Source of the DNA: Salvia splendens
Lineage: Eukaryota > Streptophyta > Magnoliopsida > Lamiales > Lamiaceae
Direction: 5' to 3'
Assembly: GCF_004379255.2 (NCBI RefSeq)
Contig: NC_056047.1
Span: 29,092,293 to 29,156,292 of the forward strand
Length of the DNA: 64,000 nucleotides
A program made the position numbers and the translations under genes. Shown here piece after piece: positions 50,594 through 62,481 of the stretch (its first letter is position 1; each line of letters starts with the position of its first letter). Under the pieces are notes generated by a model. The model was given only the letters and a program-made list of their open reading frames with translations. It made no database searches and was not told the DNA's origin.

Positions 50594-52825
50594 ATGGGAA
50601 GTTGGAATCCCTATGGGAGCTGGAATCCAGGGAGACAGAGAGATGCGCCCTGGAGAAACCATCCAAATTTCAGATGGACCGACAATGAGCAGAATCAGCC
50701 AGCACCACAACAAAGTCAGCAGTTTGCACCTCAGCCCGAAAGACAAGGTAACTGGTCAGGAAGGAATCAAGAGGGGCAGGGCAGCTGGATCAATCGGAAC
50801 CAAGGAGACCACTCGAGCTGGGGAAACAGAAATCAGAACAATCAAGTGAACTCTTATGTACCGCCGCACCAAAGGAATTTTCAGAACAATTACCAGGGTC
50901 AAGGAAATCAATACAACAACTCTTCAGGAGGTCAAGGAAACGCTCGTCAGAATCAGATGAGTGGACCGACTCTGAAGAGTATCGATGATATGGTGCACGA
51001 TCTCGTCCGTTCTAAGCAACATATGCAAAACAACCTGCAATCAAACAGTGACGTAGTACACAAGCTTCAAGATGATCAACAGGAGCAAAAGGCGGCCATG
51101 GATATGCTGGCCAAGCAATTATCGCAGATAGCCACTTCTTTGAGTGATATGAGGGGAAATGAAGGAAAGATTCCCGCCTCAGTAAGGCCACCGGATAGAG
51201 CGAATATAAGTCAGATTACCTTGAGATCTGGGAGGGGATATGAAGGGCCAGTGGTAAGAACGAAGGAAGCGACAAGTTCCAAGGAAGACAAGAAGTACGA
51301 GGATACAATTCCTAGATCCAGGAACTTGGAGGGAGAAAATTCCTTGGTCAAGGATGACCTTGAAACAGGAGATTTGGAGAAACCCCTGCCTAAGTCAACT
51401 GAACCATTTTTCCTCGATCCAGAGCCAGAGTTGGAGAACGAGGCAATAAGGGACGAAACTGGAGAATTCTCAGCTGAAAGCTCTATCGGAGCAGGGAAGC
51501 GACTGAAGCCTTTCCCAAGCCGGGGGGAAGCTAAGAAGAAGAAGGAAGAGCCGGTGGATTTCATGGATATTTTTGGGAAATTGGAGATTAATCTACCATT
51601 CTTACAGGCTTTGAAATTGCCGGTGTTTAGCAAGTTCATCAAGGAATTTATAGCTGGGAAGGCTAGACCTAGTGGGAAAATTTTGATCGGTGAGAACATC
51701 TCTGCAGTGATTCAAAAGCGGAGGATGCCTTCGAAATGCAATGATCCAGGTATGTTTACCTTACCCATCTCAATTGGTGATGTGAAAATCGAGCATGTTA
51801 TGTGTGATTTAGGTGCATCCATAAATGTGTTACCACTTTCTATGTACAAGAAGTTAGTAGGGGTAGGCATGGTGGACACCAAAGTTGTGATCCAATTAGC
51901 AGACAGGTCATGCATTTGTTCTGAAGGAGTGCTTGAGAACATGATAGTAAAGGTACATGACTTCTTGTACCCAGCAGATTTCCATGTGATTAGAATGAGT
52001 GATAATGAATCTGCAGAGTCTGGTGGAGTACTTTTAGGGAGACCTTTCCTGTGTACCGCTAAGACTATCATTGATGTTTTTGATGGTACCATCTGCCATG
52101 ATTATAATGGGGAGAAATATACATTCAGCATAGATGAGGCAATGAAAAAACCTCTTGACATTGAAAATTTGCATGATATAGATGTTATTAACCCCTTAGT
52201 CCAAGAATATCTTGAGACAGAGTTAATACAAGAACAGATCGAGAATTCCGAAATAAGTCATGACATTGATAGAGAAGTAGCTAGTTGGTGTCAAGCAATG
52301 AACACGAGTGAGTTATCAGATGATGAGCTAGCTGAAGCGATTTTGGAATTATGTACGAACCCGGAGCTAGCCAGATCAAGGAAGGCACCTTATGTGGCGA
52401 GCGTGGACAGTTCTACTGAGTCTAAGAAGGGAATAACAACTGAGTCGACAGAGAAAAATCCCTTGCCCCAGGAAAAAGATGTCCCCAAGAAAGAGCTGAA
52501 AACGCTTCCACCTGGGCTCAAGTATGCGTATCTGGAGGAGAATGAAAATTTCCCGGTGATTATTAACAGCAGCTTGACTGAGGGACAAGAAGAGGAATTG
52601 CTAAATGTAATCAGGAGAAACAAGAAGGCTATTGGGTGGACACTCTCTGACTTGCTTGGGATCAGTCCAGATCTGTGCATGCATCACATTCGCCTAGAAG
52701 AAGGAGCAAAAGCATGTAGGAACCCACAACGCAAGTTGAATCCGAACATGAGGGAAGAAGTGCTGAAGGAAGTATTGAAGTTGCTATCCCTAGGAATCAT
52801 ATATTCCATACCAGACAGTGAATGA
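50594..52825 (+). pseudogene. Element VI gag C-terminus, protease and RT start
   Basis: 743 codons. The start is Gln/Asn/Trp-rich (NPNFRW, QGNWSGRN), typical of the gag C-terminus. No CCHC knuckle is seen. The protease has CDLGASINVLP near residue 412, with VLLGRPFL later. The RT begins near residue 700 with DLCMHHIRLEEG and RKLNPNMREEV. It ends in TGA at 52823-52825 in a position where the family has Trp, and the same frame continues at 52841, so this is a single nonsense change. Confidence 0.8.
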
Positions 52826-52840
52826 GTTAGTCCAGTACAT

Positions 52841-53979
52841 ATGGTACCAAAGAAGTCAGGAATACAGGTGGTTAAGAACGATAAAAATGAGTTGGTCCCT
52901 ACTCGACTTGTTACTGGGTGGAGGATGTGTATTGACTACCGGAAGCTGAACGAGGCTACCAAGAAGGATCACTTCCCATTACCTTTCATTGACCAGATGT
53001 TGGAAAGGTTAGCGGGCAAGCAATATTTTTGTTTCCTGGATGGATATAGTGGGTATTTTCAAATCTATGTGGATCCCGAGGATCAGGAGAAGACAACTTT
53101 CACGTGTCCCTTTGGAACGTATGCTTACAGAAGGATGCCGTTTGGCCTGTGCAATGCGCCAGGTACTTTTCAGCGGTATATGATGAGTATCTTCTCGGAT
53201 CTCCTGGAAGTTGCATCAAGATTTTTATGAACGACTTCACTGTGTACGGGAATTCATTTGACTCGTGTTTGGCAAGTTTGGATATAGTGCTGAGGAGGTG
53301 CCAGGAGAAGCATTTGGTTTTGAGTTTCGAGAAATGCCACTTTATGGTCCCTAAGGGAATTGTCCTAGGGCATGTGGTGTCAGAAAGAGGCATACAAGTA
53401 GATCAAGCAAAAATTGATGTTATCTCAAAACTCCCTTACCCAACGAATCAGAAAGAGGTGAGAGGATTCCTAGGGCACGTAGGATTTTATAGGAGGTTTA
53501 TAAAGGACTTCACAAGGATCGCTCAACCACTCACTCACTTATTGCATAACGATGTGGAGTTTGCTTTCGATGAGGAGTGCAAAAAAACTTTTCAGTTGTT
53601 GAAGGATAGGTTAGTTTCTGCTCCCATTATTAGAGCGCCCGACTGGAATCTACCTTTTGAAATCATGTGTGACGCAAGCGACTATGCCGTGGGAGCGGTG
53701 CTAGGTCAAAGAGTTGATGGGAAAAGCTACGTGATTTTTTATGCATCCAAGACGCTAAATCAAGCCCAGAAGAACTATGTCACCACCGAAAAAGAAATGC
53801 TGGCGGTGGTATATTCATTTGAGAAATTTCGCCCGTACTTACTGGGGTCGAAGGTGATCGTTTTCACCGACCACGCGGCCATTAAGTACATGCTGGCGAA
53901 GAAGGAGTCTAAACCAAGATTGATCTGTTGGGTGTTACTTTTACAAGAATTTGATTGGGAGGTTAAGGATAAGAAATGA
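52841..53979 (+). pseudogene. Element VI reverse transcriptase and RNase H
   Basis: Palm start RMCIDYRKLN, then a frameshift at about 53200. In the next frame the catalytic site reads FMNDFTVYG; the first of the two catalytic Asp residues is Asn, so the enzyme would be inactive even if the frame were open. The thumb follows, then RNase H with [29 protein letters not shown] and [10 protein letters not shown]. The frame ends in TGA at 53977-53979 after VKDKK, and ADHLSR continues beyond it. Confidence 0.85.
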
Positions 53980-53991
53980 ACTGAGAACAAG

Positions 53992-55458
53992 GTGGCTGAC
54001 CACCTTAGTCGTATTTTTCAAGGGGAGACCGAGGAAGCAATACCAGATGCATTCCCCGAGGAACATTTGTATTATTTAGGGGAATTTCCTAGACCTATCA
54101 ATTGGGAAAAAATCATGGCGTTAACAGGTCCAGGAGATTCTGAGAAAGGTAAATGTCATCTAAACAATGAGCCATGGTTTGCAGACCTGACAAATTACTT
54201 GGTCACTGGAGAGGTGCCTAGTTCGCAGGACATCTCCCGGGCCCAGAGAATGAAGCTCAAAAGCGAAGCCAAGTATTATTTCTGGGATGATCCGTATTTG
54301 TGGAGAATGAGAGCTGACCAAGTAATCCGGAGGTGTATCCCGGAGTGGGAACAGAGGGATGTACTAAATCATTGTCATGCCCTAGCTTGTGGAGGTCACT
54401 TTGGACCTAGGAAGATAGCGGTTTTTACTGGCCTACATTGCATAAGGATGCTTTCGAGTTTTGTCAGAACTGTGAGAGGTGTCAATAGACCGGGGGAATC
54501 TCCAGGAGGGACGAAATGCCACAAGTTCCAGTGATTGTGTGTGAGATCTTCGATGTCTGGGAATGGACTTCATGGGTCCATTTCCGTCTTCATACGGGAA
54601 CGCATACATACTTGTGGCAATTGATTATGTTTCAAAGTGGATAGAGGCCAAAGCGACCACATCTTGTGAAGCCAAAGAGGTAGCGAAATTCCTTAGGGCT
54701 AACATTTTTAACAGGTACGGAGTGCCCAGAGCTATAATATCTGACAATGGGACGCATTTCCGTAACCGGACTATTGAAGCTCTAATGAGAAAGTACGAAG
54801 TTCACCATCGCCTTTCCACACCATACCACCCTCAATCAAATGGGCAAGCAGAGATCTCCAACAGGGAAATAAAGGCGATACTGGAGAAGACGGTTAATCC
54901 GTCTAGGAAGGACTGGAGTAAGAAGCTTGGAGATGCACTATGGGCTTACAGGGCAGTGTACAAGACGCCTATTGGGATGTCACCTTATAGGCTTGTGTTC
55001 GGAAAAATATGTCACTTGCCCGTGGGATTAGAACACCGAGCATATTGGGCGGTCAAGGAGATTAACATGAGACCCGAGTCCTGTGAGGAAGAGAGAAAAT
55101 TGCAGCTGCAGGAGTTGGAGGAGTTAAGGCTGGAGTCATATGAATCGGCAATGTGGTACAAAGAGAAAATAAGACTCTGGCATGACAAGAACCTACGGGT
55201 CAAAGAATTGAGAGTAGGTCAAAAAGTTCTCCGATTCCAATCCAGCCTAAGTTGATGCTTGGTAAGCTGAAGTCCAAATGGACTGGACCATACACTATTG
55301 TGAGTCTTCGTGCAAATGGAGCAGTAGAGATCCAGGGAAGTGCTCCAAACTCGACTCCTTTTCTTGTCAACGGTCATCGTGTGAAAGTATTTAGGGATAA
55401 CTCGGAGATGTGTGTAGTGGACGAAATGCCACTACGCGCACTCCCTGATATCATCTAA
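53992..55458 (+). pseudogene. Element VI integrase, frameshifted
   Basis: The first piece (53992-54534) ends RNase H and has the zinc region His part HCHALACGGHFG. A frameshift follows around 54430-54530. The core (54563-55255) has Asp in MDFMGPFP, Asp in ISDNGTHF and Glu in GQAEISNR. The last piece (55252-55458) has LKSKWTGPYTI and GAVEIQG, the C-terminal strand region of Athila integrases, in another frame. No chromodomain. Confidence 0.82.
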
Positions 55459-55901
55459 TCGGTCTGGGAAGTGAGTGTTCTTAGAGATTTCCTAGGTCCA
55501 GCATCCAAGAAGTTTTACCATGACCTGACCTAGGGAATCTTGAGAACACTTGAACACAATTTGTAAATATTTAATTGTCTTCTTTAATTCAAGGAAAAAA
55601 AATCCAAACAAATTAAAAAAAAAACAATCTTCCAAAAATATTTTCGGAAAACCAGACTCCTTAGGCATAATTTTGATATTGTCATACCCAAGACCCGGGG
55701 AGTGTGGCGTTTTATTTTTTTAGTTTGATGTTAACTGTGACTTTGCAGGAAGTATCTACTAGGGCAGGGAATTGAAGAGTAAATATTGGAGGGAGTTGGC
55801 ACCGGTTCGGATTTCAAAAGCCACTTTTATGGGGAGGCGTACGGTCGCTAGCGTCATGCCTGCAAAACCGTCCTCTTCCATACCTATCAGCTAATAACCG
55901 T
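55459..55901. other. Noncoding spacer in element VI
   Basis: Between integrase and the third ORF. A-rich run at about 55590-55640, then a stretch ending in a pyrimidine-rich leader at about 55915-55990 before the next ORF. Possible site for a subgenomic promoter or splice acceptor; none is clear. Confidence 0.5.
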
Positions 55902-57462
55902 GTGATGCTTTTTATTTTTCATTACTCACTCTCTCTACATTCGAAATTCCCCAAATTTCTCTCTAGGTTTTCTTTCTCTAACCCTAATCAAAGAAAATTC
56001 CGTCCGAGTTTCTGTGAAAATTTTGCAGAATTCTTCATGGACAACAAACAGAGTACCGGAAGCACTTCAAGATCCACCGATTCTAACGCGGCGGCGTTCA
56101 TGGCTGACTTACTACAAAAACTTGGGGGGCCGGAAAAAGCGATGGAGGCGTTTGCCATGTTCGCATCTGCGATGGGGGGAACCGTACCGGCTGTTTCAAC
56201 ATCTGCCGTACCACCACCACCGGAAACTTCAGGGGTTTCAACACCCCAACCAGAGTCCGTTGCAGAACCCACCACTGCCGTCCTGGAGACAACCGCCGCA
56301 GAAAAACACGAGGAAGAAGCAGATCTGGCGGTAGGGCTGGAACTATTGGCTTCAAGTGAACCCAGGTTAGATTCTGTCGTCGAGGGGGAACCCCCTGTTT
56401 TAAATGATGAAGTAGTTGGAATCTCTAAGGGGGTGAACCCTGTGTTTGCCACTGTGGATTTTGTTAAGAGAGAAACCCTACCTGAACCTGTGGGTGTGGA
56501 TCTTTCTGCTGTTGTTGATAGTCGTAGTGAGGGGGAAACCCCTGTTTTGGAGAAGTTTGGAGAGGGGGAAACCCCTGGTGTTTGTGAGACTGTTTAGAAG
56601 GGCAATGAAGCCCAAGAAAATGTTAGTGAGGGGGTGACCCCTGTAAAAGCAGTGGGTGCTACAACCCACGACGAGGAAGGTTCGGTTGGGGTAGAAACCC
56701 CTATTTACATCGTGGGGGCAACCCCATTGTTGATTAAGGAGGGACAAGCCCTCGTTCCTGGAGATGTACAGGAACCCCGTCAGCGACGGGATGAATTTGA
56801 TGGGGGATCTGACTGATGTCCCCGACGGGACCGATTCACCGGTTGACGCAAGGGACGCAAGGAGGCAAGCTCGTCGAAGTTTACGTGATGACATCGAGGA
56901 ACACGTCCCGCAGACAGAAGAAGGGTCGCTGGGTCTAGAGACCGCAGCCCCTGAGCAGGTGATCTCTCCTAGACCTAGCGATGGGGAGAGTGACGAGGAG
57001 GAGCGCCGCCACGCAGTCGAGAGGAAGAGGAAAGGAAAACAGATTGCTACTTTCTCGACCAAGAAAGCAAAAGGGAAGTCCGTTGAACCCTCTCTCCCTC
57101 CGCATGCTAAGGTACCGTACGCTGCTGAGTCCGGAAGCCCTGATGGGTCCAGCGACTCTGAAAAGGAACAACAAGAAGAGCTCAACTTCGAGCTGACGGA
57201 AATCTGGATCACCAAGGAGCTGCTGGACAAGATGAGAAAGTTCACAGACCCAAAACGCACAGCAATATATAAGGAAAAGAGTGCCGTGGGGAATACGATT
57301 CGGCCGAGCTTAAGGAGATCTCGAGCAACGATGAATTCCGTGGGGAAGTATGATTATTTGTGCCAGCGTGCTTCGTTCTGTATCTATGTGTTGCACCTTC
57401 CCACACTTAGCCCAATCTTTGGTCTAAGTGTGAGAAGGGGTTGTGCTGTTTTTGCATGTTAG
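55902..57462 (+). pseudogene. Element VI third ORF, env-like position, truncated
   Basis: The likely start is the ATG at 56038 (MDNKQSTGS); upstream codons look like leader. First part: Ala/Pro/Glu-rich with a degenerate repeat around EGETPV (for example VEGEPPVL, SEGETPVL, GEGETPGV, SEGVTPVK). TAG at 56595 and a frameshift near 56770. Second part (56764-57462): acidic and basic low-complexity with RKRKGKQIATFSTKKAKGK, then FELTEIWITKELLDKM and FTDPKRTAIYKEK. The position after integrase is that of the Athila env-like gene. No signal peptide or membrane segment is seen. The frame runs on only briefly after that. Confidence 0.6.
57398..57435. repeat. Small hairpin in the 3' region of element VI
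   Basis: CACACTTAG and CTAAGTGTG form a 9 bp stem around CCCAATCTTTGGT. A related GGTCTAAGTGTGAGAAG recurs near 57500. Confidence 0.75.
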
Positions 57463-58674
57463 GTTTTGGTTGTTGAACTTTCTCCCTTAGCCTGATGTAC
57501 GGTCTAAGTGTGAGAAGTTTGTTTTGTTTTTAGAATGTTGTTTGTTTGTTTTGTGATCTGTTTTGTGTTGTTTATAGTTCCCTATTTCCCCCCTTCACTA
57601 GGATAGCATGGGGACAAGCTTGAGTGAAGTGGGAGGGGGAGGGAATAGGTGCAAGTATTTGTGTTGTTTTGTTTTTCTTTTTCTGTGAATGAGAGTCTTA
57701 GAGTCTTCAGTTTTTTTATTTATTTTATTTCTGTGTGTTGCGTGATGCATGAGCTAGTGGATACAATAAGGCAAAAATTCCCTTAGTAAGAGCAATTGAA
57801 GAAAGGATGCACGTCAACTTTGATGCCTTTTTCCTTAATAAACTAAAAGCGGTCTAAATGAAGTAAGGACGAAGGAAAATGCCTTAGATAACCTAGCTGT
57901 GCAGCCCTACTATTAAAGTGAGTTATAAGCCTAAACGCTTTGAGCTAACATGTGAAAAATGGGCAACCACTTGATGCTTAGGGAGTAGAGTATAAAGGAG
58001 AAAAAATGGGTTATGGAGGTATAAGCTGGACGAAGTCCAGGAACTGGTGGTATAAGCTGGACGAAGTCCAGGGGAGAAATAAAATAAAATTCGGAGGTAT
58101 AAGCTGGACGAAGTCCAGGGGGGAAATTGGGAAAAAGAAAAGAAAAAGACGGTTAACTACCTAAGGGCAGGAAGTAAAAAAATTACGTGACCCAGGAATA
58201 AAAAAAAGGATAGGGAAAAAGGAGATGATAGAAAGGAGAAACTCTCATAACCCAACGCATCAGTGGTGTAACTTTAACTTTGAAGCGTTTTGATCCTAAC
58301 ATCCCTGGTAAGGAATGAGTGGTGGAGCGAACCTAACCACTAGGAAATCCATAGGTTTCTTGACAAACTGACGGACCGTTTAGGTCGACGAAGGAAGAAG
58401 GAGGATATGAAGACTGTAGACGATCAGAGAGAACTTAAGCTTGTGGGGACAGTCGCCTAAAAGTTGAAACTAGTGCATGCTTATTTGTTGTGTTTTGTGT
58501 TCTTTGTGTGTTCTTTTCTTTTCTGAGTCTATAGTTGTCTAGGTTTAGGAGTCTGTTTTTGTGTTAGTACCTTGTTTGTAGAGTCGTTCTTGGGAACCAT
58601 GCATAGAAATTTGCCTTACTTCTTTTTCTTGTCTTTCATACATGAGGACAAGCATGGTTTAAATGTGAGCAGTT
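57463..58674. other. Noncoding 3' region of element VI
   Basis: About 1.2 kb. Contains three copies of GGTATAAGCTGGACGAAGTC at 58019-58118, a T-rich part, and CATGAGGACAAGCATGGTTT with AAATGTGAGCAG just before the LTR as the degenerate purine tract. No coding region. Confidence 0.7.
58019..58118. repeat. Three repeated hairpins in element VI
   Basis: CTGGACGAAGTCCAG (6 bp stem, GAA loop) occurs at 58026-58040, 58057-58071 and 58104-58118, each preceded by GGTATAAG. The three hairpins are identical. Confidence 0.9.
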
Positions 58675-60264
58675 TGATAAGGCTAATTTCATGCATAGGT
58701 CTAGGGTTTTAATTCGTAAAATTTCTAGGTCTAACGCACGTTTTAAGCCAGGTGTGTGAAGATTTTCGCCAGGTCCAGGAAAGGAGGAAGACAGTTGCGT
58801 GGACCTAGGAAATAAGCGAATGAGTGGACATTATGCGGAAAATTGCCTGACGGAGGAAGCCTCGGAGTTGAAGGGTAGAATAGAGATTTCTACGAAGACT
58901 CTAGAAGGCTATGTCCGCGTCTATAAAAGGCAGAAGCATGCACGCTGGAGGGATCTTCTCGGTTGGAGACCTCGCTAACAGCCGGTAGCTTAGTTCACTT
59001 TTCACACACTAGGGTTCTTTTCGTGGGGAGATTCAGGGGGGTCATGCACTGGGGTTTACTTGAGCTTTCATATATTTTCGTTTGGGTTGTAACACCGTCC
59101 TTCAGTGGGGGCGAAGAAACAATTTAATTTCCACTTTCATACTTTGTTGATTTTGCCGAGCTTCGTTGTTCGAAGCTCGAACCTCTTTTTGCTTTTGCCG
59201 TTTCTCTTATTTTAATGCAAGTTTGATTTTCTGTTACGTCTGTCATGTTGATTTCTGGAATTTTGGAGTTGGATTGTTCGAACTGGGTGCGTTTCGCAGT
59301 TGTTTTCTGAATTTATGCAGGTTTGTGGTTGGATCTGGGTGATCGGAGTCTGTTTGTGGATGAATCGGAGGGTTGAGTTCGCTGGAGTTGTGGAGTTTTC
59401 TGTGATTGTTTGAATTCGAAGTTGATCAGAGCAGATCTGTAAAAACCGGAGTTATGGAGTCGATTGTGTCTGTTGTTGGGTTCGGATCGCTTGGATCCGG
59501 AGTGGATTAAGCACCCGACGTGAATCTGAACAAGATTTATTTAATCTTATGCCTAGTTTACGTGTCTTCATTTCATTTCGCCTAGTTTACGTAGATCTGA
59601 TGTATTTCCGGTTCATAGCAAGTTTCTGGCATCCCAATTTCTATATTCTGTTCGAATCTAGATATATGCTCTGTTTTCTCCATTTGCGTGCTTGAATCGG
59701 TTAGGAAATTTCATGTCGTTGTTAGCTGGAGCATGAGTTTGTTATTTGTAGCTTTAGCCGTACTTGCTATATTTGGAGCCATGGTCCCCACTGTTTTATT
59801 TTCCGTGTCTAGTCTTAGTTAGTTAGTCGTTTACTTAATCTAGGAAGTAAAATGTGTCTCTCAGTGTTGAAGTCTGATTTTATTACATTTTCTGTGTCTT
59901 AAGGTCTAGCATTTACATTTCGTGCCTAGATCTAGAGGTAGTTAAAATTCTCAACCCTTTTGCGTGGCAGCAACCGCTTGTTTCCAGAGTCTCTAAGCAC
60001 TACTTCACGAATCCATCTTCGTGGGATCGACCCCGCTTCCCTATGCTAATTTATAGTATTCGGGTTGAAGGATTTATTTTTGAAGGGGAGTCGAGTGTGT
60101 CCAACGACAAAAACACTCTGTGTTCTCTTGAGTTCCTGGACCTGGTGATCCAGTGGATTTAAGGAGCGTGGAGTCTTGACCAAGCACTTGCATTAGTTTT
60201 CTCTGTGCACACTTGCTTACTCCGTGTGAAACCACGCTACTACCAGATCGTAGTAGACCCTCCA
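58675..60264 (+). repeat. 3' LTR of element VI
   Basis: 1590 bp, same borders as the 5' LTR and about 2 percent different by eye. Followed by GTACC. Confidence 0.93.
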
Positions 60265-60269
60265 GTACC

Positions 60270-61221
60270 CGTGGAGATGAAAGCACGTCTCCTGTGTGTG
60301 ACGTTTTCCTCCACAGTGTGAGAAGTTAACTTGCTCTTATCTTCCTCTAGCTTTCGATTCGTGCTGAATTTGGTTGTCGGTGGGTGGAATGGTCGGCTCC
60401 GGTTGAGGCGCCAAGCCCGGTGGCAATTCCAGATTAGTCAGATTGGACAGCTTCTTGTTTGAGCACCTTGTCATTGACCGCTTCTCTTCTCACCATTCCG
60501 TAAGCTTTTCGGACGGTTGTTAAGGGATCCTGATTTAGAATTTCTCGTCTGATCTTATCATACCTTTCATCTAGGGCCTAGACGAATTGATATAATCTAT
60601 GTCATTGAATGTGTTTGTTGTATTTGTCGATGCTTTTGGGGCTGTCCATGGGGGGTTGGGATCTCTGGCATCAATTGAAATCCATAGATCTTGGAATTTA
60701 TTCCAAAGGGCTTCCAAAGTCATCTCTCCTTGCTTCATTGACATGGCTTGTCTGTGTAGGTCATGAACTTGGAATGGATCTGCTCCACTCCCATATGTGA
60801 TAGCCAGACCTTCCCACAGGTCTTTGGCTGTCTTGTATTGGGATACTTCGTTTACAAGGTTGGTTTCGAGATTGCTGATAATCCAATTGAAACAGCAGTG
60901 ATCTCGTTGCTGCCATTTTGAGTAGTTAGGGTCGTCGGATGGAGGGGGATCTGAACCTCCAGATATGTGAGACGTCAGTCCCTTTCTCCTATTGCTCTCT
61001 CCATCAAATTGGCCCAAAGGGGATAATTATCCCCATTGAGTTTGGTTTTCAGGTTGATCTCTCCTAATGACTCCAGTTGCGGTTGAGGTTGTTTTGTGGA
61101 GCTTTCGGACTTGTTTCCAGTTTTATTCATGACTTTCATGAATTCGGCAAATTGTGCCGCAAAATCTGCCATGGTTTCTGTTGGGATTGGTTTGGTACTT
61201 TCTGTGTCAGAATCTGACATT
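60270..61221 (-). pseudogene. Copia V gag, N-terminal and core
   Basis: On the minus strand the gag starts with MSDSDTEST near 61220, with LNGDNYPLWANLMERAIGE. A frameshift at about 61000 leads to HCCFNWIISNLETNLVNEVS, TAKDLWEGLAITYGS and MTLEALWNKFQDLWISID. A stop and further shifts follow at about 60570; KAYGMVRREAVNDKVLKQ lies in a third frame toward 60440. UBN2-type gag, as in copia I. The part after 60264 was separated by element VI. Confidence 0.78.
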
Positions 61222-61315
61222 TTTGGTTTTGGTTTTGCAGGGATAATCAAGGAAAGGCTGAGAAGGGTATGGGACTATGATGACATTGCTCTGAGTCCCC
61301 AAATTGAAATTTCAT

Positions 61316-61327
61316 GCTCTGATACCA
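61316..61327 (-). other. Primer binding site of copia V
   Basis: On the minus strand TGGTATCAGAGC, complementary to initiator-Met tRNA, directly follows the LTR end. Confidence 0.88.
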
Positions 61328-61532
61328 TCTCAAAGATGATAATCGAGAGAGGTATAGATAAGTTGGTAATGCATATTGAGAGTAGGAAGTAGAAAGAACT
61401 ATATTTTTTATGTTTTTCTTTTTCATATGAAATGCTCATCTCCCTAGTATTTATAGGGAGATTTGAGTTTCTTGAAGTACAACAATTAAATATGTATTGG
61501 AACTACATCATACTAGGGACTCAACACTCTAA
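61328..61532 (-). repeat. 5' LTR of copia V, truncated
   Basis: 205 bp match the partner LTR from CTTTGAGA back to TTAGAGTGTTGAG. The first 73 bases, including TGTTGGAAAAAG, are missing. The flank from 61533 is unrelated. Confidence 0.8.
61438..61462 (-). promoter_or_regulatory. TATA box within 9 bp inverted repeat, LTR V
   Basis: ATCTCCCTA (61438-61446) and TAGGGAGAT (61454-61462) are perfect arms around GTATTTA. On the minus strand the TATAAATA box spans the loop and two bases of the arm. The copy in the other LTR is at 43560-43584. Confidence 0.6.
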
Positions 61533-62106
61533 CTTCTTTTACTACTATGTGACTTAACTAAAGCTGAAATATGGCCCTCTCGACTTCAAGAGCTATTGCA
61601 CAAACTTCTGCATAACATCATGGACAGCCTCATGCCAAGACCAACAAATGCTGCAAATCAGCCTTAAGGTATGGGAGGAAGAGATGCTACATTAGCATTC
61701 ACCTTAGGCATGACATCGCTCATTACAACCAATTAAGCTTATAATGGAAATTCAAGAAAGAACTCTATTTGGTGATATTGCCAAACCCACAACACAATTG
61801 GACAAAATAGATCTAGAAATTTGGTAATGCATTTGAAATCCACAGTAGCTTGTTTTTCAAAATCTCAATGATTTCTCATAATTAATTTGTTTGCTCTTAA
61901 ACTCTTCAACCCAAACTTATTTACATTCTTAAAAGATTAACTCTGTTAACACGGAACACTTATACTCCTATTTGCACTACCAGATATCATAAGCATTGCA
62001 ACTGATATTGACATCTAATCAAAATAATCAACACATTAATGCTCATTTAATGCAAAATGGATTATAATAAAAGTGATCAGATGATTTTGATTACCCAAAC
62101 ATTCTA
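61533..62106. other. Host flank right of copia V
   Basis: AT-rich. No coding region recognised. If the exon at 43292-43357 is real, part of its intron or an earlier exon should lie here, but none is visible. Confidence 0.5.
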
Positions 62107-62341
62107 CTACCTCCGTTCCAACTAAGTTGAGTCACTTCTTTTTCACACTTATTTTGAAAAAATTGTAATAAATATTTAAAGTGGATATATAGTAAAGTAA
62201 AAGCTAGAATAATATAGAGATCACTCTTATCTACAATATTCTCGCTTTTACTTTATTATATATCCACTTTAACTATTTTTTATGATCTTTTTAAAACTAG
62301 TGCAAAAAAGAAGTAACTCAACTTAGTTGGGACATAGGGAG
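62107..62341. mobile_element. Stowaway MITE
   Basis: 235 bp flanked by TA at 62105-62106 and 62342-62343. Terminal repeats of about 35 bp, with CCAACTAAGTTGAGT shared, and an internal inverted pair around AAAGTGGATATATAGTAAAG. A full Tc1/mariner-derived MITE. Confidence 0.9.
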
Positions 62342-62481
62342 TAATATTTTTTTGTAGCAAGTTACTTTTTATCTCAATTGTAGCAAGTTACTTATTATCT
62401 CAAAGCAAACTTATTGCGAAAGCTGTGTGGAATTAACATTATTCTTTTGTAATTCAATCACTTTTTTTTCTAGCATATATA

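Larger units (their letters stand above)
47789..60264 (+). mobile_element. Ty3/gypsy Athila-type retrotransposon VI, degenerate
   Basis: 12.5 kb, LTRs of about 1.59 kb starting TGATAAGGC and ending GACCCTCCA, flanked by GTACC, inserted in copia V. Primer site TGGCGCCGTTGCCGGGGA. Protein order is gag, protease, RT, RNase H, integrase, then a further ORF in the position of the Athila env-like gene and a long noncoding 3' region. There are several stops and frameshifts and a changed RT catalytic residue. The LTRs differ by about 2 percent by eye. Confidence 0.93.
43449..61532 (-). mobile_element. Ty1/copia retrotransposon V, split by element VI
   Basis: LTR pieces at 43449-43727 and 61328-61532 enclose gag near the right end, and protease, integrase, RT and RNase H at the left, all on the minus strand. 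The element is interrupted by the Athila-type element VI at 47789-60264. Without VI it is about 5.6 kb. Primer site and purine tract are present. The 5' LTR lacks its first 73 bases and the LTRs differ by several percent, so this is an old insertion. Confidence 0.88.
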
